Assembly (NCBI GenBank): GCA_020073565.1
Contig: JAIQEY010000012.1
Span: forward strand, 1-64,000
Reading direction: 5' to 3'
DNA from: Terriglobia bacterium
Lineage (GTDB): Bacteria; Acidobacteriota; Terriglobia; Terriglobales; Acidobacteriaceae
Length of the DNA stretch: 64,000 nucleotides
Part shown: one piece after another, positions 53,150 to 61,473 of the stretch
How the letters are laid out: each line of letters starts with the position of its first letter
How positions within the stretch are numbered: position 1 is the first letter of the stretch
Translations under genes and position numbers: made by a program
Notes under the pieces: model-generated
What the model was told of the DNA's origin: nothing
The model's input: only the letters and a program-made list of their open reading frames with translations
Database searches by the model: none

Positions 53150-54601
53150 ATGGCCATGATCGTCCGCACAAGCGCCCGCAAGGTATGGCAAACCGCCGCC
53201 TCGATTAAGACGGGCGTAGTACTTCTTATTCTGGTCGTGATTTTTTCCGCGGTCGGCACGATCGTCCTGCAACGCCCGAACACCGAACCCGACGAGATGC
53301 TGAGCGCTTATCCCCCCCAGGCTCTCCGCATTCTCGATCTGACCGGCCTGACGGACGTGTTTCACGCATGGTGGTTCCTGGCGCTCATGATTCTGGTGAG
53401 CTGCAGCATTCTCGCCGCTTCCATCGAGCGGTTCCCCCATGCGTGGCGTTACTTCTCGCGCCCGTACAAGTATCCCGACGAGAGTTACCGGCGCGTGCTC
53501 CATCCACAGAAATCGCTGACGATCACGGATGAAGAGACGGGGCTGGTCGCGGCCGAGCGCGCACTGCACTCCCTGGGATTCAGACCCGAGCGGGTGGTGC
53601 GCGAAGACCACTTTGGAATTTTTGCAGAGCGGAACCGGATCTCTGAGATGGGCGTATACATCGTGCACGCCAGCCTCCTGCTGATTTTCTTCGGCGCCGT
53701 TGTCGATGGCGTCTGGGGATGGCGGGGAACGCTCAACCTGAATGAAGGGGACAGCTCCAGCGCCGTCGAATTACACGATGGCAAAACCAGAACTTTGCCG
53801 TTTGCCATCCGCTGCGACCAGGCCGGGCAGGAAAACTATAAGGACGGGAGCCCGAAGAAGTGGTGGTCAAAGCTGGCCGTGGTCAAGGATCAGAGAGACG
53901 TTGAGAAAAAGGAAATCGTGGTGAACGATCCGCTGGTTTATAGCGGCGTGCGCTTTTACCAATCCAGCTACGGGCCCAACGGCAAGGTGGAGAAATTCTC
54001 AATCGCTGCCACTCCGAGCAGCGGGTCCGGTGAGAAGCGGGACATCTCGCTGACCGTGAACGAAACAGTTTTACTGGATGCCGATACCACGGTACGCTTC
54101 GCAGAGTTCATTCCTGACTATGCGTTGCGCGACGGGCAAGTTTACCGGCGTTCCAACGAATTGGGCAATCCCGCAGCGCATCTGGTGGTGAGTTCGAAGG
54201 CGACTGGTAAGAACTTTGACGTGTGGTTCCCGCCGATGGATGAGATCGCAGACAACTCGAAGGCCCCCTACCAGCTCCAGCCGACCGATCTCCAGATGGG
54301 CCACTTCACGGGCCTGCAGGTCTCTCACGAGCCGGGCCAGTGGGCGGTGTGGACGGGCGTCGTGCTGCTGGGGGTCGGACTGGCCTTTGTGTTTTATGTG
54401 GTGCACATGCGGTTCTGGGCAGTACCGGTCCGCGACGGGAAGACAGGCCAGTACACGCTTTGGATCGGCGGCAGCGCCAACCGCAACCGGGACGCGTTTG
54501 GCCAGCGGTTCAATGACCTGGTTGCCTTGCTGGAAGAAGAACTCAGAACTATTCCTAAGACCTCTCCGAGCGAGCAGGTCACAACCGTCGCCGGGCACTA
54601 G
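53150..54601 (+). CDS. Cytochrome c biogenesis protein ResB (CcsB)
   Basis: A 483-residue System II cytochrome c maturation protein starting at the ATG 53150 with GGGAGGG upstream; a TTG at 53126 is less likely. The first helices (SIKTGVVLLILVVIFSAVGT; HAWWFLALMILVSCSILAAS; MGVYIVHASLLLIFFGAVVD) and the last (WTGVVLLGVGLAFVFYVVHM) frame a large periplasmic domain. With CcsA it moves haem across the inner membrane and attaches it to CxxCH sites. It is divergent from, and adjacent to, the multihaem cytochrome cluster. Confidence 0.9.
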   Translation: MAMIVRTSARKVWQTAASIKTGVVLLILVVIFSAVGTIVLQRPNTEPDEMLSAYPPQALRILDLTGLTDVFHAWWFLALMILVSCSILAASIERFPHAWRYFSRPYKYPDESYRRVLHPQKSLTITDEETGLVAAERALHSLGFRPERVVREDHFGIFAERNRISEMGVYIVHASLLLIFFGAVVDGVWGWRGTLNLNEGDSSSAVELHDGKTRTLPFAIRCDQAGQENYKDGSPKKWWSKLAVVKDQRDVEKKEIVVNDPLVYSGVRFYQSSYGPNGKVEKFSIAATPSSGSGEKRDISLTVNETVLLDADTTVRFAEFIPDYALRDGQVYRRSNELGNPAAHLVVSSKATGKNFDVWFPPMDEIADNSKAPYQLQPTDLQMGHFTGLQVSHEPGQWAVWTGVVLLGVGLAFVFYVVHMRFWAVPVRDGKTGQYTLWIGGSANRNRDAFGQRFNDLVALLEEELRTIPKTSPSEQVTTVAGH

Positions 54602-54637
54602 GCCCGGGCGATTCGAGGATCGAAAGAGGATCGAAAT

Positions 54638-56038
54638 ATGGCGCGAGTCAAAGCAGAACAGCAGCAACCGGCCACCGGCATAACCCTGATCGTGCTGGTC
54701 GGATTGGCAATTGCATTTCTGCTGTTCATGGCATTTCTGAACGTGGTCAAGAGTGGCAATCTGGTGAGCGAAACCAACCTGCTTTTTGCCACGCTGATTT
54801 TTTACAGCGGCGCCGCGGCGCTGTACCTGGGCTTTGGCGTCACAGGCATCGCGTCGTATGTGAAGTTCGCCTCGCTGGCGACCTGGCTGGGCCTGATCGC
54901 GAACACGGCAGCCGTGGCGCATCGCTGGTATGAAGCGGGCCATCCTCCGTTCGCCAGTGTTTACGAAATGCTGCTGAGCTTCGTCTGGACGCTGGCCGCG
55001 CTCACCCTGGTGGCCGAAAGGAAATATGGCGTGAAGGTCATCGGCACGGTCACGATGCCGGTGGCGATTGTGGGCGTCGTGCTGATGCAGCTGCTGCGAA
55101 CGGAAGTGCATCCGCTGGTTCCAGCGCTGCAATCGACCTGGCTGCACGTGCATGTCACGCTCGCCATGCTGGCCTATGCGGCGTGTGCGCTCAGCTTTGC
55201 TCTGGCCATGATGTTCCTGATCCAGGACAACTTGAAAACCGAGACCTTCCTCGCGGTGACCAGTGCCAGCACGCTTACCATCTACGCAAGCATCGTCTTA
55301 ACGCGCTTCGAAAAGTGGGGCGGGCTGAACCTGGCGGCGTGGAACCCGGAACAAAAATCGGAGATCCTTCTCTCCAAGGGCGTGCGGCTGTTCGTCACCA
55401 TTCCCGATCTCGGGTGGCTGATGACGCTGACGCTTTTGGTGGTCGCGTCACCGCTGGTGTTCTACGGGCTTGCGCGCTGGAAGAGCAACGATTTCTTGAC
55501 GCTCGCCAATCGCGCGGTGTTCCTCAGCATTCTCCTGCAGGTGATGGCGCTGGTCATGTTTGTTGTACGCGCCGGGGATGGGCTCTATCCATCGCTCGAC
55601 GCGGAGGGGACGTTCCAAACCCGCCTGGCCGCCAGCCCATTCATCCTCTCGGGTCTCGTGGGTGGAGTATTCATCTCCTTGCTTTACCTCCTGCTGCTGT
55701 GGCGGCGTCCGGATCTGGAGCGCTTGCTGCCCAGTTCGGACAATCTCGACCGGATCACTTACAAAACGATCTGTCTCGCCTTTCCTTTGCTGACTCTGAT
55801 GATCGCCGCCGGAGCGTACTGGGCGAACCAGACTTGGGGCTCGTATTGGAGCTGGGATCCGAAAGAGACCTGGGCCGCGATCACCTGGCTGGTGTATGCG
55901 GGCTATCTTCACATGCGTGTCACTCGCGGGTGGCGAGGGCGCCGCGCCGCCTATTTTGCCATCCTGGGATTCGCAGTGGTCATGTTCACGTTTTTCGGAG
56001 TCACCTATTTGCTGCCAGGACTGCATGCCTATGCCTGA
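54638..56038 (+). CDS. ccsA: Cytochrome c biogenesis protein CcsA
   Basis: A 466-residue polytopic haem-handling protein, 36 bases after ResB and in the same operon. It has about eight helices ([78 protein letters not shown]). The haem-presenting WWD motif is clear as [20 protein letters not shown]. With ResB it forms the CcsBA cytochrome c synthetase. Its stop overlaps the next gene's likely start. Confidence 0.93.
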   Translation: MARVKAEQQQPATGITLIVLVGLAIAFLLFMAFLNVVKSGNLVSETNLLFATLIFYSGAAALYLGFGVTGIASYVKFASLATWLGLIANTAAVAHRWYEAGHPPFASVYEMLLSFVWTLAALTLVAERKYGVKVIGTVTMPVAIVGVVLMQLLRTEVHPLVPALQSTWLHVHVTLAMLAYAACALSFALAMMFLIQDNLKTETFLAVTSASTLTIYASIVLTRFEKWGGLNLAAWNPEQKSEILLSKGVRLFVTIPDLGWLMTLTLLVVASPLVFYGLARWKSNDFLTLANRAVFLSILLQVMALVMFVVRAGDGLYPSLDAEGTFQTRLAASPFILSGLVGGVFISLLYLLLLWRRPDLERLLPSSDNLDRITYKTICLAFPLLTLMIAAGAYWANQTWGSYWSWDPKETWAAITWLVYAGYLHMRVTRGWRGRRAAYFAILGFAVVMFTFFGVTYLLPGLHAYA

Positions 56039-57302
56039 GAGAGACCAAGCTGACCGGAACCAGAACGCCAAAGGGCCGCCGGATCCGACGCTCGCTTCGC
56101 GCCGTTTTGAGGTTCATCGCTCTGGCCCCACCCGAAACGGACGGATCGGCCCGGAAGGCTTCGACCGGACGATGGCATTGTTGCCGAGCAGTCCAATGAG
56201 AGGTAATGCAGCCATCGCCGCGGAAGATGAAGACGCCGTGTCTTCAATGCGAGTGAATTGGCAACTGAAGACGATCTGGCCGGTGGCGGTTGTGCTGCTG
56301 GCGGGCATGCTGTTGTTTCTGCTGTCCACACTTTCGTTGCAGGACACGGAACGGCACCGCGTGCTGGTAATCGCCGGCGCTGGCGCTGTTGCCATCTGCG
56401 GGGTCATCATCGTCGTGCTGGCATCGACCATTCAGCGGCCCATGATCGAACTGCAGGAGCAGATGGAGCGGGTGGGCGAAGGCAATCTGGCTGCTTCCGT
56501 GAGTTTTGCCCGGCGCAACGACGAAATCGGTGACCTGGGCCGGAACTTCAATCGCATGGTGCAGCAACTGCGTGAGGGCCGGGAAGAGATCGAGCACCTT
56601 CACCGCACGCAGATGTCGCGCGCCGAGCACTTCGCCACCCTGGGCGAACTTGCCACGGGGCTGGCACACGAAATTCGCAACCCGCTTGCCGGGATCGCGG
56701 GCGTGATCGAAATTGTAGGCCGCGATCTGCCGGACACAAGTCCCGCCAAAGCCGTCGTGAAGGAAGTGCGGCAGGAGGTTGCACAGATCAACCGGATCCT
56801 GACCGACCTGCTGGAAACGGCTCGCCCGCGCACGCCGGAGATGCGCTCCAGCGACCTGAATACAACCGTGGAACATGCGGTCATGCTGGCCCGCCAGCAG
56901 GTTCTGTCCAAACCGATCAAGATCGAGTTCACGCCTGGGCGCGATTTGGCCGAGGTTGAACACGACAGCGACCAGATCCATCAAGTGTTGCTCAACCTGC
57001 TGTTGAATTCCGTGCAGGCAATTGAGGGATCGGGTTTGGTCCGGGTGGTTGTGTTCGAGGAGAACAGCGCGGCGGTCGTGACGGTTTCGGACACGGGCCG
57101 TGGTATTCCGGCTGAACATTTGCCGAACATCTTTCGTCCGTTCTACACCACCAAGGGAAACGGCACCGGGCTGGGGTTGTCGCTCGCCCGGCGGATCGTG
57201 GAAGCGCACCACGGGCAAATCGACGTCGCGAGCAGTTCGGGCAAGGGGACCACCTTTTCGGTGGTGCTGCCGATCCGGCAGCCTGTGTCGGCTGCGGTCT
57301 AG
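56031..57302 (+). CDS. HAMP sensor histidine kinase
   Basis: A 423-residue kinase. The chosen start (ATG 56031) overlaps the CcsA stop; ATGs at 56172 and 56247 remain possible. Two helices (about 82-103 and 111-131) lie close, leaving almost no periplasmic loop. HAMP covers about 132-185 ([32 protein letters not shown]). HisKA has His213 in [15 protein letters not shown]; the ATPase has the N box ([15 protein letters not shown]), DTGRGIP and [13 protein letters not shown]. It resembles AtoS/NtrB-type kinases. No response regulator is adjacent; the sigma-54 regulator at 35 kb is an unproven candidate partner. It is co-transcribed with the haem-maturation genes. Confidence 0.9.
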   Translation: MPERDQADRNQNAKGPPDPTLASRRFEVHRSGPTRNGRIGPEGFDRTMALLPSSPMRGNAAIAAEDEDAVSSMRVNWQLKTIWPVAVVLLAGMLLFLLSTLSLQDTERHRVLVIAGAGAVAICGVIIVVLASTIQRPMIELQEQMERVGEGNLAASVSFARRNDEIGDLGRNFNRMVQQLREGREEIEHLHRTQMSRAEHFATLGELATGLAHEIRNPLAGIAGVIEIVGRDLPDTSPAKAVVKEVRQEVAQINRILTDLLETARPRTPEMRSSDLNTTVEHAVMLARQQVLSKPIKIEFTPGRDLAEVEHDSDQIHQVLLNLLLNSVQAIEGSGLVRVVVFEENSAAVVTVSDTGRGIPAEHLPNIFRPFYTTKGNGTGLGLSLARRIVEAHHGQIDVASSSGKGTTFSVVLPIRQPVSAAV

Positions 57303-57356
57303 TCCTTCGGAGCTGGCCCACCTTTCCCCCTAGACCAACCGACGCTCCTCGCAGCA

Positions 57357-57396
57357 TTCCCACTCATTCGCCAAAAGCGCGAATGAGTGGGGCACC
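57357..57396. repeat. Palindromic repeat, copy 1
   Basis: CCCACTCATTCGCCAAAAGC, then GCGAATGAGTGGGGCACCC, forms a dyad. A near copy, CCCACTCATCGCAAAGTGCG then CGATGAGTGGGGCACCC, is at 60,310-60,355. Both ends of the rpsA region carry one. Confidence 0.6.
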
Positions 57397-57419
57397 CGCA
57401 ATTAGTAAGAATGCAAATT

Positions 57420-57896
57420 CTATTGCAATGCTTTCCGGATCCCCTCCCACGTTACTTCCAGTGATTCGGGCAGCACTCGCGTCTCGCCGATCACGCTGAC
57501 GAAATTGGCGTCGGCGACCCAGCGAGGCAGGATGTGCATGTGAATGTGTCCGGCAACTCCTGCGCCGGCGGCCTTGCCCAGGTTCATGCCGAGATTGATG
57601 CCGTCCGGGCGATACAGCGAACGAAATACGGACTCCATGCGCTGGGTCAACGCCATCATTTCGTTGGCCGCTTCGGCAGGAAGTTTTTGCAATTCATCCA
57701 AATGCGCGTAGGGCACGATCATGACGTGTCCGTTGGTGTAGGGATAGGTGTTGAGGATGACATAGCAGTGGGTCCCGCGATGGACGATGAGGGCCGTGGA
57801 ATCACTGTGTTTGGGGGCGTCGCAGAAAATGCAGCCGGTTACCTGATCCGCGCCGCTCACGTAGGCATAACGCCAGGGGGTCCAGAGATAGTCCAT
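57420..57896 (-). CDS. HIT family nucleotide hydrolase/transferase
   Basis: A 158-residue HIT protein with the histidine triad HIHMHILPRW. TGCIFCDAP near the start has the CxxC of the Fhit/AP4A-phosphorylase-like branch, perhaps zinc-binding; NTYPYTNGHVMIVPYAHLDE is the family strand. It would hydrolyse or phosphorolyse dinucleoside polyphosphates or nucleotidyl amides. The ATG at 57896 begins MDYLWTPWRYAYV, a usual start of the family. Confidence 0.9.
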   Translation of the reverse strand: MDYLWTPWRYAYVSGADQVTGCIFCDAPKHSDSTALIVHRGTHCYVILNTYPYTNGHVMIVPYAHLDELQKLPAEAANEMMALTQRMESVFRSLYRPDGINLGMNLGKAAGAGVAGHIHMHILPRWVADANFVSVIGETRVLPESLEVTWEGIRKALQ

Positions 57897-57978
57897 GGGT
57901 GGAGGGTAGCAGAGGCGAGCGAGATAAGGTCAAGGGACGTGGATTGTGCTGGTGGCACGCTGGGGCGAGGCGCCCCCC

Positions 57979-58007
57979 AGGACAGCCGGCGAGGGCGCCG
58001 GCGCTAC
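57979..58007. repeat. REP-type repeat, copy 1
   Basis: GGACAGCCGGCGAGGGCGCC followed by GGCGCTAC, 28 bases identical to 60,233-60,260. It has an inner GCCGGC/GGCGCC dyad. The copies flank rpsA. From 57,897 to 58,322 no gene is seen; the rpsA promoter and leader fill the rest. Confidence 0.6.
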
Positions 58008-58131
58008 CTTTCAGGGTAAGCTAGCCGCCGGGACGGCGGCGCTACGGTAATGGTTACTGCGTGTTACCCCCTGAAAATGTGACATACAGATTAATTTCTT
58101 CGGAAGTCGTGTCCGGAGGCTGTTTTCGCGT

Positions 58132-58161
58132 TTGACACCCTTCCAAACCGATTGCTATAGT
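58132..58161 (+). promoter_or_regulatory. Sigma-70 promoter of rpsA
   Basis: TTGACA at 58132-58137 and TATAGT at 58156-58161 with an 18-base spacer. It is the best promoter upstream of the S1 gene and implies a leader of about 150 bases before the ATG. Confidence 0.65.
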
Positions 58162-58322
58162 CGATGAGTCCCCATTGGACGCGGGTTCGATTCGACGTTC
58201 CGGCAGCTGGGATTGTCCTAGGGTCGTCCGCCAGGGCGGCCTCAACACAACCAAAGACCTCGCCAGCAGTCCGCTACACCACGTCCCGCATTCGTCTCGC
58301 ACGCACACGCGAGGCAAGAGGA

Positions 58323-60197
58323 ATGACCTTGTTCGACGACAGCACCGCCCACAACCTTGAATCCATGACCCACGAAACTGAATCGCACACCGGCGGCCCG
58401 GCCGTAGTAGACGCTCCGGAACCCGTACAACCCGCACCCGCGGAAGCGGAAGCTTCCGCCCCTGAACCTGTCAGCCCGGAGCCTTCTGTCCCGGAAATTC
58501 CGGCAGTGGCCGCGAGCGATGATTTTGCCTCCGCGCTTGAAAGCTTCGAGACTGAGACCGAGGAGTCGGTTGGCGACGATCACGTGATCAAAGGCACGGT
58601 GATCAAGCTGACGGCCACCCATGTCGTGGTCGATATCGGCGCGAAGTCGGAAGGCATGCTGCCGATCGCCGAGGTACTCGATCACGAAGGCAAGCCGAAG
58701 GTCCAGCCCGGCGACGAGATCGACGTCATGCGGGAGAAGGGCGAGACCGAAGAGGGTTACATCAACCTCTCGCACCAGAAAGCGCAGAAGCTGCGGGCAT
58801 GGGACGACATCGAGCGGGCATACAACGAGAAGAAGCCAATCAAGGGCGTCGTGGTGGAACGCATCAAGGGTGGCCTGACCATCGATATTCATGGAGCACG
58901 GGCGTTCCTTCCCGGCTCGCAAGTGGACCTGCGGCCAATCCGGAATCTGGACGGCATGAAGGGCCAGACGATGGAAGTGGCCATCATCAAGCTGAACAAG
59001 AAGCGCGGCAACATCGTGGTGTCGCGCAAACAGCTTCTGGAAGAAGAGCAGGCCGAGAAACGCGGCAAGACGCTGGAGCATCTGGAGGAAGGCACAGTTA
59101 CGACGGGCGTGGTCAAGAACCTCACCGAGTACGGTGCGTTTGTGGACTTGGGCGGAATTGACGGGCTGCTGCACATCACCGACATGTCGTGGGGACGGCT
59201 GACGCATCCGCGCGACCTGGTAAATGTGGGCGACCAGATTCAGGTCAAGGTTCTCAAGTACGACAAAGAGAAGCAGCGCGTGTCGCTCGGCTTTAAGCAA
59301 CTGACGCCCGACCCGTGGCTTGATGCGGAGCACCGCTATCCGGTGGGCGCGCATGTGCACGGACGCGTGATCAGCGTGACCGACTACGGCGCATTCGTAG
59401 AACTGGAGCAGGGCATCGAGGGCCTGGTCCATGTGAGCGAGATGACGTGGTCAAAGCGGATGAAACATCCGTCGAAGTTGGTCAATGTGGGTGACCAGGT
59501 GGACTGTGTGGTTCTGAGCGTGAATCCCACCGAGCGCCGCATTTCGCTCGGCATGCGGCAACTGGCGTCGAACCCCTGGGATACGCTGCACGATAAGTAT
59601 CCCGTGGGAGCGACGGTGGAGGGCCGGGTTCGCAACCTCACCGAGTTTGGCGCTTTCATCGAAATCGAGGATGGGATCGACGGCTTGGTGCACGTCAGCA
59701 ACCTGAGCTGGACCAAGCGCGTGAAGCATCCCTCGGAAGTGCTGAAGAAGGGCGACCGGGTCAAGGCAATTATCCTGGCGATCGAACCGGACAAGCGCCG
59801 CCTTTCGCTGGGTGTGAAGCAGATGCAGCCGGACGTGTGGGATTCGTTCTTCGCGCAGCACCGCGTGGGCGACATCGTGCATGGCAAAGTTCTGCGGGTG
59901 GCCAACTTCGGGGCGTTTGTCGAAATCGCCGAAGGCATCGAAGGTTTGTGCCACAACTCGGAGGCTGTGGACGACAACGGGCAGCCGATTCACCTGGAGC
60001 CGGGCCTGGAGTTTGACTTCAAGATCATCAAGATGAATCAGGAAGAAAAGAAGGTGGGCCTGAGCATCAAGGCGGTTGGCGAGGAAGCGTCGCGCCAAGA
60101 AGTCGAGTCCTACAAGCATCCGTCGTCTTCGTCGTCCAAGAGCACGACGATCGGCGACTTGATCTCGTGGAAACGCGCGGGCGGGGACAGTAACTAA
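58323..60197 (+). CDS. rpsA: 30S ribosomal protein S1
   Basis: A 624-residue ribosomal protein S1, binding mRNA on the small subunit. The ATG 58323 (AAGAGG just upstream) begins an acidic/Pro-rich N-terminal extension of about 75 residues (EPVQPAPAEAEASAPEPVSP), which is absent from E. coli S1. Six S1 domains follow: the first two (VIKGTVIKLTATHVVVDIGA; IKGVVVERIKGGLTIDIHGA) and four with the GAFVDLGGIDGLLHITDMSW type of pattern. Domain order matches the family. It is flanked by repeat copies, has its own promoter, and ends in a strong terminator. Confidence 0.96.
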   Translation: MTLFDDSTAHNLESMTHETESHTGGPAVVDAPEPVQPAPAEAEASAPEPVSPEPSVPEIPAVAASDDFASALESFETETEESVGDDHVIKGTVIKLTATHVVVDIGAKSEGMLPIAEVLDHEGKPKVQPGDEIDVMREKGETEEGYINLSHQKAQKLRAWDDIERAYNEKKPIKGVVVERIKGGLTIDIHGARAFLPGSQVDLRPIRNLDGMKGQTMEVAIIKLNKKRGNIVVSRKQLLEEEQAEKRGKTLEHLEEGTVTTGVVKNLTEYGAFVDLGGIDGLLHITDMSWGRLTHPRDLVNVGDQIQVKVLKYDKEKQRVSLGFKQLTPDPWLDAEHRYPVGAHVHGRVISVTDYGAFVELEQGIEGLVHVSEMTWSKRMKHPSKLVNVGDQVDCVVLSVNPTERRISLGMRQLASNPWDTLHDKYPVGATVEGRVRNLTEFGAFIEIEDGIDGLVHVSNLSWTKRVKHPSEVLKKGDRVKAIILAIEPDKRRLSLGVKQMQPDVWDSFFAQHRVGDIVHGKVLRVANFGAFVEIAEGIEGLCHNSEAVDDNGQPIHLEPGLEFDFKIIKMNQEEKKVGLSIKAVGEEASRQEVESYKHPSSSSSKSTTIGDLISWKRAGGDSN

Positions 60198-60231
60198 CGC
60201 AGTTGGTGGGATCCGAGGGCGGGGCGGCCTC

Positions 60232-60260
60232 GGGACAGCCGGCGAGGGCGCCGGCGCTAC
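60232..60260. repeat. REP-type repeat, copy 2
   Basis: Copy of the repeat at 57,979: GGACAGCCGGCGAGGGCGCC then GGCGCTAC, starting 35 bases after the rpsA stop. Confidence 0.6.
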
Positions 60261-60276
60261 GATAGCAAAGAGTTAA

Positions 60277-60302
60277 GGCCACCAGAAGTGGTGGCCTTTT
60301 TC
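60277..60302 (+). terminator. Intrinsic terminator of rpsA
   Basis: GGCCACCA-GAAG-TGGTGGCC is a perfect 8-base stem followed by TTTTTC. Confidence 0.85.
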
Positions 60303-60309
60303 TTGATGC

Positions 60310-60355
60310 GGCACCCTAACCCACTCATCGCAAAGTGCGCGATGAGTGGGGCACC
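60310..60355. repeat. Palindromic repeat, copy 2
   Basis: CCCACTCATCGCAAAGTGCG followed by CGATGAGTGGGGCACCC; the partner of the repeat at 57,357. Confidence 0.6.
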
Positions 60356-60364
60356 CTCCAGCCC

Positions 60365-60730
60365 CTATTTCGTATCAATCTTCAGGTTGATGGAAACCTG
60401 CTGGCGGTCGTCAAACTGGCTGACCGTTTTGGTGTCGCTCTTGTGGCCCTGGTGCTGCGCGTACACTTCGTAATCAATGCTGGGCTGCAGGGCCGGAAAA
60501 CGGTAGCTGCCGTCGATACCCACGATATAAGTTTTCACGGCCCGCGTGCGGCTGTTGGTGAGGTAGACGACCGCGTTGGGCAGGGGATTATCTCCGCGAT
60601 CCAGGACTTTGCCGGTCAGCAAGCGAGTATTATCGCTCTTCGGAGCCCGGCCAAACTGCGGGGCAGGGGCCGCCACCAGCAGGGCCGATAGCGCAAGCAG
60701 CAACCCAGCGATGACAACAGCCCTCTTCAT
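60365..60730 (-). CDS. Secreted carboxypeptidase-regulatory-like protein
   Basis: A 121-residue protein with a signal (AVVIAGLLLALSALLVAA) and one CarboxypepD_reg-like (Ig-like) domain: GKVLDRGDNPLPNAVVYLTN, then GIDGSYRFPALQPSIDYEVY. The fold is a beta sandwich used for binding or stability in surface proteins. It resembles the next gene's product in layout. Function is unknown. Confidence 0.75.
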   Translation of the reverse strand: MKRAVVIAGLLLALSALLVAAPAPQFGRAPKSDNTRLLTGKVLDRGDNPLPNAVVYLTNSRTRAVKTYIVGIDGSYRFPALQPSIDYEVYAQHQGHKSDTKTVSQFDDRQQVSINLKIDTK

Positions 60731-60758
60731 GACGTGCTCTCCTGACTCCCTACCGTGT

Positions 60759-61136
60759 CTACCAGGTTAGATGCAGACCGATTTCGTAACGGATCGCGAT
60801 GTCCTCGATATGGACGGTGACTTCAGTACCACCCTTTAAGTGCTTGCCGGAAGGCAACTTATAGTCCTTCAAATCAGCCCAAACGATGTAGTCAGCCTTG
60901 TCAGGGGGCAGGCGCTGGGCGAACTCGCCGACGTGGTTCGAGTAGACTTCCCAGCGCGCCTTCTTCTGATCGGCCCGGCGGATCTTCACGCGGACGCCGT
61001 AAACTGGGTGCCCCTCGGGATCCCAGACGGTGCCAAAAATCAGCGCGTACGGTTTCTCCTTTTCGGGTTCACCGGCCATCGTCCGGGAGGCCAGGCTGAC
61101 AACCGCGACCAGGAGAATGCTGGCAGATACCAGCAC
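60759..61136 (-). CDS. Secreted carboxypeptidase-regulatory-like protein 2
   Basis: About 125 residues. GTG 61136 would start a signal peptide (LVSASILLVAVVSLASRTMA); the longer frame above it is an Arg-rich antisense of the zinc-ribbon gene and is not real. The mature part has ALIFGTVWDPEGHPVYGVRV and VYSNHVGEFAQRLPPDKADY, a one-domain carboxypeptidase-regulatory-like fold. The start is uncertain, as no ATG and no strong ribosome site are seen. It lies 38 bases after the LysW-like gene on the same strand. Confidence 0.6.
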   Translation of the reverse strand: MLVSASILLVAVVSLASRTMAGEPEKEKPYALIFGTVWDPEGHPVYGVRVKIRRADQKKARWEVYSNHVGEFAQRLPPDKADYIVWADLKDYKLPSGKHLKGGTEVTVHIEDIAIRYEIGLHLTW

Positions 61137-61174
61137 GGAAGAATATCGGGGAATCCCGAGATGGCGAGCAGACT

Positions 61175-61387
61175 TCAGGAATTGTCTCCGTCCTCCGACT
61201 CCTCTTCGTCGGCGGCGTCTTCGTCCTCGTCCTCTTCGTAGTCTTCGTCGACCGCCTTGAGTTCGATGGGATTGGTCGTGATCACTTCGAAGTCCGTGCC
61301 ACATTCCGGGCACGAGACCACCTCGCCCTCATCCACTTCATCTTCTTCGATGTCCAGATCGGTCTCACATTCAGGACAGTACACCAT
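61175..61387 (-). CDS. LysW-like zinc-ribbon protein
   Basis: A 70-residue protein from the ATG at 61387. MVYCPECETDLDIEEDEVDE, GEVVSCPECGTDFEVITTNP and IEL match LysW, the acidic carrier protein to which amino-adipate or glutamate is attached in lysine and arginine biosynthesis. The two CPEC pairs should bind zinc. The normal C-terminal EDWGE, whose last Glu is the attachment site, is absent; the tail is instead an Asp/Glu-rich string (YEEDEDEDAADEEESEDGDN). No lysX or argX is nearby. The family likeness is clear, but the carrier role is doubtful. Confidence 0.75.
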   Translation of the reverse strand: MVYCPECETDLDIEEDEVDEGEVVSCPECGTDFEVITTNPIELKAVDEDYEEDEDEDAADEEESEDGDNS

Positions 61388-61473
61388 GCATTCCTCCACG
61401 TTCCAGCTACCCCCTGTTATATTTAGTTTCTTCACAAGCAAAAGGTCAAGTGGCTCACTGAGGAAATTCGCCC

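Noticed and set aside
58183-58198. GGTTCGATTC, T-loop-like sequence suggesting a tRNA
   Set aside because: No acceptor, D or anticodon arms can be formed around it. It lies in the rpsA leader.
58242-59432. 396-codon frame on the minus strand inside rpsA
   Set aside because: Pure antisense shadow of a well-supported gene with high GC third positions; no ribosome site or family motif.
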